Below, one piece after another: positions 46,578-50,341 of a DNA stretch of 50,341 nt. How positions within the stretch are numbered: the stretch's first letter is position 1; every line of letters begins with the position of its first letter. Both the position numbers and the translations under genes were made by a program. The notes beneath the pieces were generated by a model. It was given only the letters and a program-made list of their open reading frames with translations. It ran no database searches and was not told the origin of the DNA. This DNA is from Bradyrhizobium neotropicale. GTDB lineage: Bacteria > Pseudomonadota > Alphaproteobacteria > Rhizobiales > Xanthobacteraceae. The stretch is taken from positions 1 to 50,341 of the forward strand of contig NZ_LSEF01000023.1 of NCBI RefSeq assembly GCF_001641695.1, read 5' to 3'.

Positions 46578-46880
46578 ATGGCGTACTCCTGGTGGGACGC
46601 ACTCAAGGACGTTCTGGGCGCCGCGAGTCCAATACTCATTGCCGTGCCGTGGCTGAGGGATTTCTGGCTGCGTCGTCGGAGATTGAAGGTCGAGCAAGTC
46701 GAGGCAACTGGGCGCTTGAGCCAATTGAAAGTGTCTATCGAAGGAGCAATTAAGGAGAAAATCGACTCGCCAAAGGCGGCCGATTTTGTGTGGACTATTC
46801 TTGGCCTCGTGCTCATCTTCATAAGCTTCTTGATTGCCTTTATTCGAGGTCTTGCTGATCTTTTTGAAGCATCAACCTGA
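46578..46880 (+). CDS. Small membrane protein downstream of the antitoxin
   Basis: A 100-residue protein with two likely membrane segments, one near the N-terminus (LGAASPILIAVPWL) and one near the C-terminus (VWTILGLVLIFISFLIAFI), separated by a charged helical stretch (RRRRLKVEQVEATGRL, then IKEKIDSPKA). It starts 29 bases after the antitoxin stop with a weak GAGG, so it is probably part of the same unit. No family is recognised. A membrane partner for a toxin-antitoxin pair is unusual. Confidence 0.6.
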   Translation: MAYSWWDALKDVLGAASPILIAVPWLRDFWLRRRRLKVEQVEATGRLSQLKVSIEGAIKEKIDSPKAADFVWTILGLVLIFISFLIAFIRGLADLFEAST

Positions 46881-47782
46881 GTCCCGTGTATCAGGTGTCG
46901 AGGCCCGCGTTCGACGTCGAACAAAATAAGCCGTCATTAAGAGTCCGGCCCAGAATGAGACGAAGGCCACCGTCGGATCGAGGCGTCGGTGGGGTCGCCG
47001 TCAAGGTGCCGCCATTGAGCGCAGCCGCCTGCGTCGGGCACGGGGACGATGCCATGGCCGACCGGTGGGAGTCGCGTCGATGTCCAGCCAAGCGACCGCC
47101 CGCGCTGTACCAACGTTGTGAGGGACACCAACCATCATGATGTCGCGCAGTCGACCACATTAACGGTTTGGGACCCCATATCACTTCAGAAGAGGCGCAA
47201 CTACGAAGCCGGTGCCTGCGGACATGTCTTTTGGACTTTTGCAGGCGGTGACTCAAAAAAAGACGTTTGGGGACACGTCGAGTATCAATATTATTGCAGC
47301 GGGACCTTGCGCTCGGGCCCCATCTATGCGGTCGAGCAATCTGCATTGTGTCCACCGAGACAGTGAGCATGGCGTCTTACGTCCGGGAACAAATGGACTG
47401 CCGCTGCGATGCGGGCAGTCTGAGGCCGAGTACTACGTTGCAAAGGCCTTGGCCGCCGGCATGACACCAGACGCGGTGTTCGAGACGATCACGCGGGATT
47501 TCGACCGGCAGTCGATTTTCCGGAAGGAGCAATCCACCGTGGCTGCGGCGGCATTGTATCATCTGACAAGTGATGACGCCGTGATGACGCGACTGCGCGG
47601 GCTCTTTGACAAGATCCGGGATTACCCGTGCCGCCGCTGAAATCACCCCGAGCGCGCATTGCTGCGCCTGACACTCAAGCACTTGTGCTGTCTATCTATC
47701 CGCAGATGCGGCACCCATCTGCTTGCGCGCGTGCGGCTTCCGCCGCATCGGGCTCTCGTGAACCGAGCCGCTTCGCGTCTCG
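46881..47782. other. Gene-poor stretch with possible remnants
   Basis: About 900 bases. A plus-strand frame around 47190-47366 reads YEAGACGHVFWTFAGGD and ends in a stop; another frame at about 47404-47640 reads AEYYVAKALAAGMTPDAVF, FDRQSIFRKEQSTVAAAALY and ends CRR. Both look protein-like but have no convincing start, so they are probably pieces of decayed genes or a short hypothetical gene starting at ATG 47461. Confidence 0.4.
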
Positions 47783-47831
47783 TAGGGTAGGCGCGGGATA
47801 CCTCGACGAGGATATCCCTACGCCTCCCCCC

Positions 47832-47865
47832 AAACCGTGCGGGCACTTTTCAATGCACACGGCTT
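47832..47865 (-). ncRNA. Group II intron domain V
   Basis: The minus strand reads AGCCGTGTGCATTGAAAAGT then GCCCGCACGGTTT, the 34-nucleotide catalytic hairpin with the AGC triad and a GAAA-type tetraloop. The maturase stop codon (TGA at 47850-47852) lies in its loop. Domain VI follows at about 47786-47831 as the hairpin GGGATA...TATCCC. Confidence 0.85.
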
Positions 47866-49712
47866 TCCATACGCGCATGCTCTCGACCGGAGACGGTTAA
47901 ACGGCATGACGGACACAGGACGATGGTCTTGCGCCGCCAACCGGACCGTTTCCAATCCGTCAGCGATCCGCTTCGCAGGTCTCCTACGCGGCGGAGGTGA
48001 TGCATCTCAAATGGTCCCGTCGTATCGCCGCACGCTTCGCATCTGCGAGCGTTGAGGCGATCGATCAGATCATTTGGGCTTTTGACCCACCACGCCCCTG
48101 CCGTGACGTTGTCGACCACAGGACTCGTCCAGTAGGTTTGGGTCAGATGCTTCAGTCTCCACAGCTTGATGCTGCGAAGCTTACCACGGACCACGGAGCT
48201 GACCTCGTAGTCCGTACCATTCCACAGACGCGCCATGGTTCTCGCTCTCGTCGTCCGATGTCGCATCGCCAGCGTCTTCACGAGGCTGCGGAACACAACA
48301 AGCTCCAACAGTCCCAAGGCGCCCTTGAAGTCATCAGCAAACGAATGGTAGTTCGCAAAACCACGGAACTCTGAGTTATAGGCGAGGACGGTTGCGACAT
48401 CGCTGGTAACCAAGAACTGCTCGCGAGGACGGCCAGTTTTTCTGGCGAGATCGCCATAGTCGTGTCGCTTGCAGAACGCGGTGACCTCCTTCCGCGGCAC
48501 GCGCAAACTGACATTGCCGGTGGTCGGCCGGCGTACCACGCGCCATGTCCGTCCATCCGGTCCCGTGCGGTTGGATTTGCGTCCAGCCCCATAGGATGTG
48601 TATGTCGAGATGCGATAGCTGAGGAAGGTCACTCCCTTTGAAGCGGCATAGACCCCACTTTTCTCGGGCGACACGGTGAGCTTCAATGTCTCCGTCAGGA
48701 ATTGTTCGACGCAGACCATGATCTCACACGCTTCCCGCTTGCTCCCGATTATGCCGATGAGGAAGTCATCGGCGTAGCGGCAGTAGCGGAGCCTTTTGAA
48801 GTTCGGGTCCATCGGATCGACGGAGGGCACTTTCCGTCTCTCCTTATTAATGGCTTTGATCTCCGCGAGTGCAGCGTCGATCTCGGCCCGATCCGCGCCG
48901 CTGGCGCGGAGCCGTTCAATTTTACGGCGGAGACTGAGTACGCGCCGTTCCAGCGCCGCGTAGCGCGGGAATGGACGTCGGTCGCGGCCTTTGTCGAAGC
49001 CCGCCTTCATTGTCTGCATGTGCTGGTCCAGCTCGTGCAGATAGATGTTGGCGAGCAGGGGCGAGACAACGCCGCCCTGTGGCGTGCCACTATAGGTGCG
49101 TCCGTAGACCCAATCTTCCATGTAACCTGCTTTGAGCATTCCTTCGATCAGAGCGATGAACCTATCGTCATCGATCCGCTTCTTTAGAAGCCCAAGCAAA
49201 ATGTCATGGTCGATGTTGTCGAAGAACCCACGCACATCCACTTCGACCAGCCACTTACAGCCCGTCCAGGTCTTCTTGATGGACTTGAGTGCGGTATGAC
49301 AGGATCGTCTCGGGCGGAACCCATGCGACTCGTCGAGGAACACGGGTTCGTAGATCGCTTCGAGAAGAATCCTGACCGCCTCCTGAACGAGCCGGTCTTC
49401 CACCGTTGGGATACCCAGCGGTCGTGTTTTGCCGTTGTCCTTTGGGATATAGACCCGCCGGACTGGCCGGAAGCGATAAGTGCCATCTGCTACGCGCCTG
49501 GCGATGTCAGCGAGCTTCGCCAGCGACATGCCGTCGAAGGTCTTGCCATCTACACCGGGCGTCAGGGCTCCCTTGTTGCGGGAGACCTTTTCGTAGGCCC
49601 ACTCGAAGAGATGCGGAGATCTCATCAGGCGGTGAAGGCCATTTACGCGCTTACCCGACCGCGACAAAGTCGGCAGTGATTCAATTCTTCTCTGGATGGT
49701 AGCGGCCTGCAT
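47850..49712 (-). CDS. ltrA: Group II intron reverse transcriptase/maturase
   Basis: This 620-residue protein splices its intron and copies it into new DNA sites. Reverse transcriptase motifs are present in order: RPLGIPTVEDRLVQEA, FRPRRSCHTALK, VEVDVRGFFDNIDH, GTPQGGVVSPLLANIYLHELD and the catalytic YADDFLIG. The X/maturase domain follows (about residues 390-540). The C-terminal HNH-like endonuclease part keeps CEACG and MHHLRRVGD but the second pair reads CPSCR, lacking the usual CxxCH, so DNA cutting may be reduced. Its stop lies inside intron domain V. GGAGAGG precedes ATG 49712. No frameshift is seen. Confidence 0.93.
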   Translation of the reverse strand: MQAATIQRRIESLPTLSRSGKRVNGLHRLMRSPHLFEWAYEKVSRNKGALTPGVDGKTFDGMSLAKLADIARRVADGTYRFRPVRRVYIPKDNGKTRPLGIPTVEDRLVQEAVRILLEAIYEPVFLDESHGFRPRRSCHTALKSIKKTWTGCKWLVEVDVRGFFDNIDHDILLGLLKKRIDDDRFIALIEGMLKAGYMEDWVYGRTYSGTPQGGVVSPLLANIYLHELDQHMQTMKAGFDKGRDRRPFPRYAALERRVLSLRRKIERLRASGADRAEIDAALAEIKAINKERRKVPSVDPMDPNFKRLRYCRYADDFLIGIIGSKREACEIMVCVEQFLTETLKLTVSPEKSGVYAASKGVTFLSYRISTYTSYGAGRKSNRTGPDGRTWRVVRRPTTGNVSLRVPRKEVTAFCKRHDYGDLARKTGRPREQFLVTSDVATVLAYNSEFRGFANYHSFADDFKGALGLLELVVFRSLVKTLAMRHRTTRARTMARLWNGTDYEVSSVVRGKLRSIKLWRLKHLTQTYWTSPVVDNVTAGAWWVKSPNDLIDRLNARRCEACGDTTGPFEMHHLRRVGDLRSGSLTDWKRSGWRRKTIVLCPSCRLTVSGREHARMESRVH

Positions 49713-50341
49713 CAGCAGAACCTCTCCGTCGAAGAATCTCTTCTACGCATACTGCAAATGCCGTTTTTAGCGGCATCCTCCTTCCCCCGATCGGAGGCGC
49801 TTTCGGTCCGGTCACCCGGCCTTATACGCATGATCGTCCACCTCGCGGTGGCTGTCCCGGTCATTACGCCGGGCATTTGGGTACTATGACGGCTCCGTCG
49901 CCATACAGGTTCTTGAAAGAGCCTGCTGCAGGCGATCCCGTAGTTGCGTGTGTAGGAAGTTGCGGTGTGTTTAGGTGTCCCATTCGTCTCCTTGACCCAC
50001 GGATGGTGGTCGTCCCACGCAGACTGGTGGCGGATCGCACTGGCCGGTGCGATCTGCCCCGCGTGGCATAGCGTGTCAGCCGCGTTCGCTACGGCCAGCC
50101 CTTTGGCAACTGGAAACTGGGATTCAGGCAATACAGCTTTCACCATGCACACCTTACTTTGTGCTCTCCACTGGGCTGCGGCGCCCGATTTCGAGACGTT
50201 TCCCGGCATGCTTTGGTCCCGTTCTCCTTTCGGAGTCTCAGTCGTTTCCGACACCGGTAAGCCGGGCAAGTAAGAGCCATAACCAGCAGGCTCTATTCTT
50301 TCGAACACTCCCTTCTTCTCCACGCCTCAACGGCGCACGCC

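Larger units (their letters stand above)
47783..50338 (-). mobile_element. Group II intron
   Basis: The minus strand at 50338 begins GTGCGCCGTTGAGG, a typical group II intron 5' end (GTGCG). At the other end lie a domain V and a domain VI-like hairpin, with the 3' end ending CTAC near 47783. The reverse transcriptase gene sits between. The exact 3' end is approximate. The intron is about 2.56 kb long and nearly fills the right end of the window; the 5' exon is outside. Confidence 0.85.

Overview
The window looks like accessory DNA of a nodulating alphaproteobacterium, most likely Bradyrhizobium or a close relative, inside or next to a symbiosis island. The evidence is a clear NodD-type LysR regulator with a nod-box-like sequence, an IS66 element at one end, a group II intron at the other, several rhizobial-type small proteins, high GC, and many gene remnants between intact genes. 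The genus is inferred from protein style only; no rRNA or tRNA gene was recognised.

Layout. 1-2.4 kb: the end of an IS66 element and small relics. 2.7-6.4 kb: a secreted S1/P1 nuclease, a two-HKD phospholipase D-like protein and a short lipoprotein, all on the minus strand. 7.4-11.7 kb: hypothetical proteins, a lipoprotein, and a two-gene unit encoding an exported clostripain-family (C11) peptidase and an exported zinc metalloprotease. 12.7-15.7 kb: a decayed AbiEi antitoxin and an intact hipBA module with palindromes in its promoter. 16.9-25.6 kb: a vitamin B12-related locus, with metE (minus strand) and nrdA-nrdB (plus strand) each behind its own cobalamin riboswitch and a hypothetical gene between them. 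25.9-31.6 kb: a frameshifted membrane protein, a DUF3085 protein and an outer-membrane beta-barrel protein. 33.3-35.4 kb: a HisC-like aminotransferase and a luciferase-like flavin monooxygenase, probably one operon.

35.7-40.9 kb holds a type I-E CRISPR locus: intact cse1, cse2, cas7e, cas5e and cas6e, mostly overlapping by 4-8 bases, then a 76-codon ORF that looks like a truncated cas1 and a two-repeat, one-spacer array. No cas3 or cas2 is visible. The Cascade genes are therefore apparently intact while the nuclease-helicase and adaptation genes are missing from the window. This is the most unusual system here.

42.6-50.3 kb: a MATE exporter convergent with nodD, a nod-box-like sequence facing a helicase relic, a probable toxin-antitoxin pair followed by a small membrane protein, and a group II intron with its reverse transcriptase. 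Long stretches (6.4-7.4, 11.7-12.7, 15.7-16.9, 31.6-33.3, 40.9-42.6 and 46.9-47.8 kb) hold little more than remnants, as expected of an island that gains and loses DNA often.
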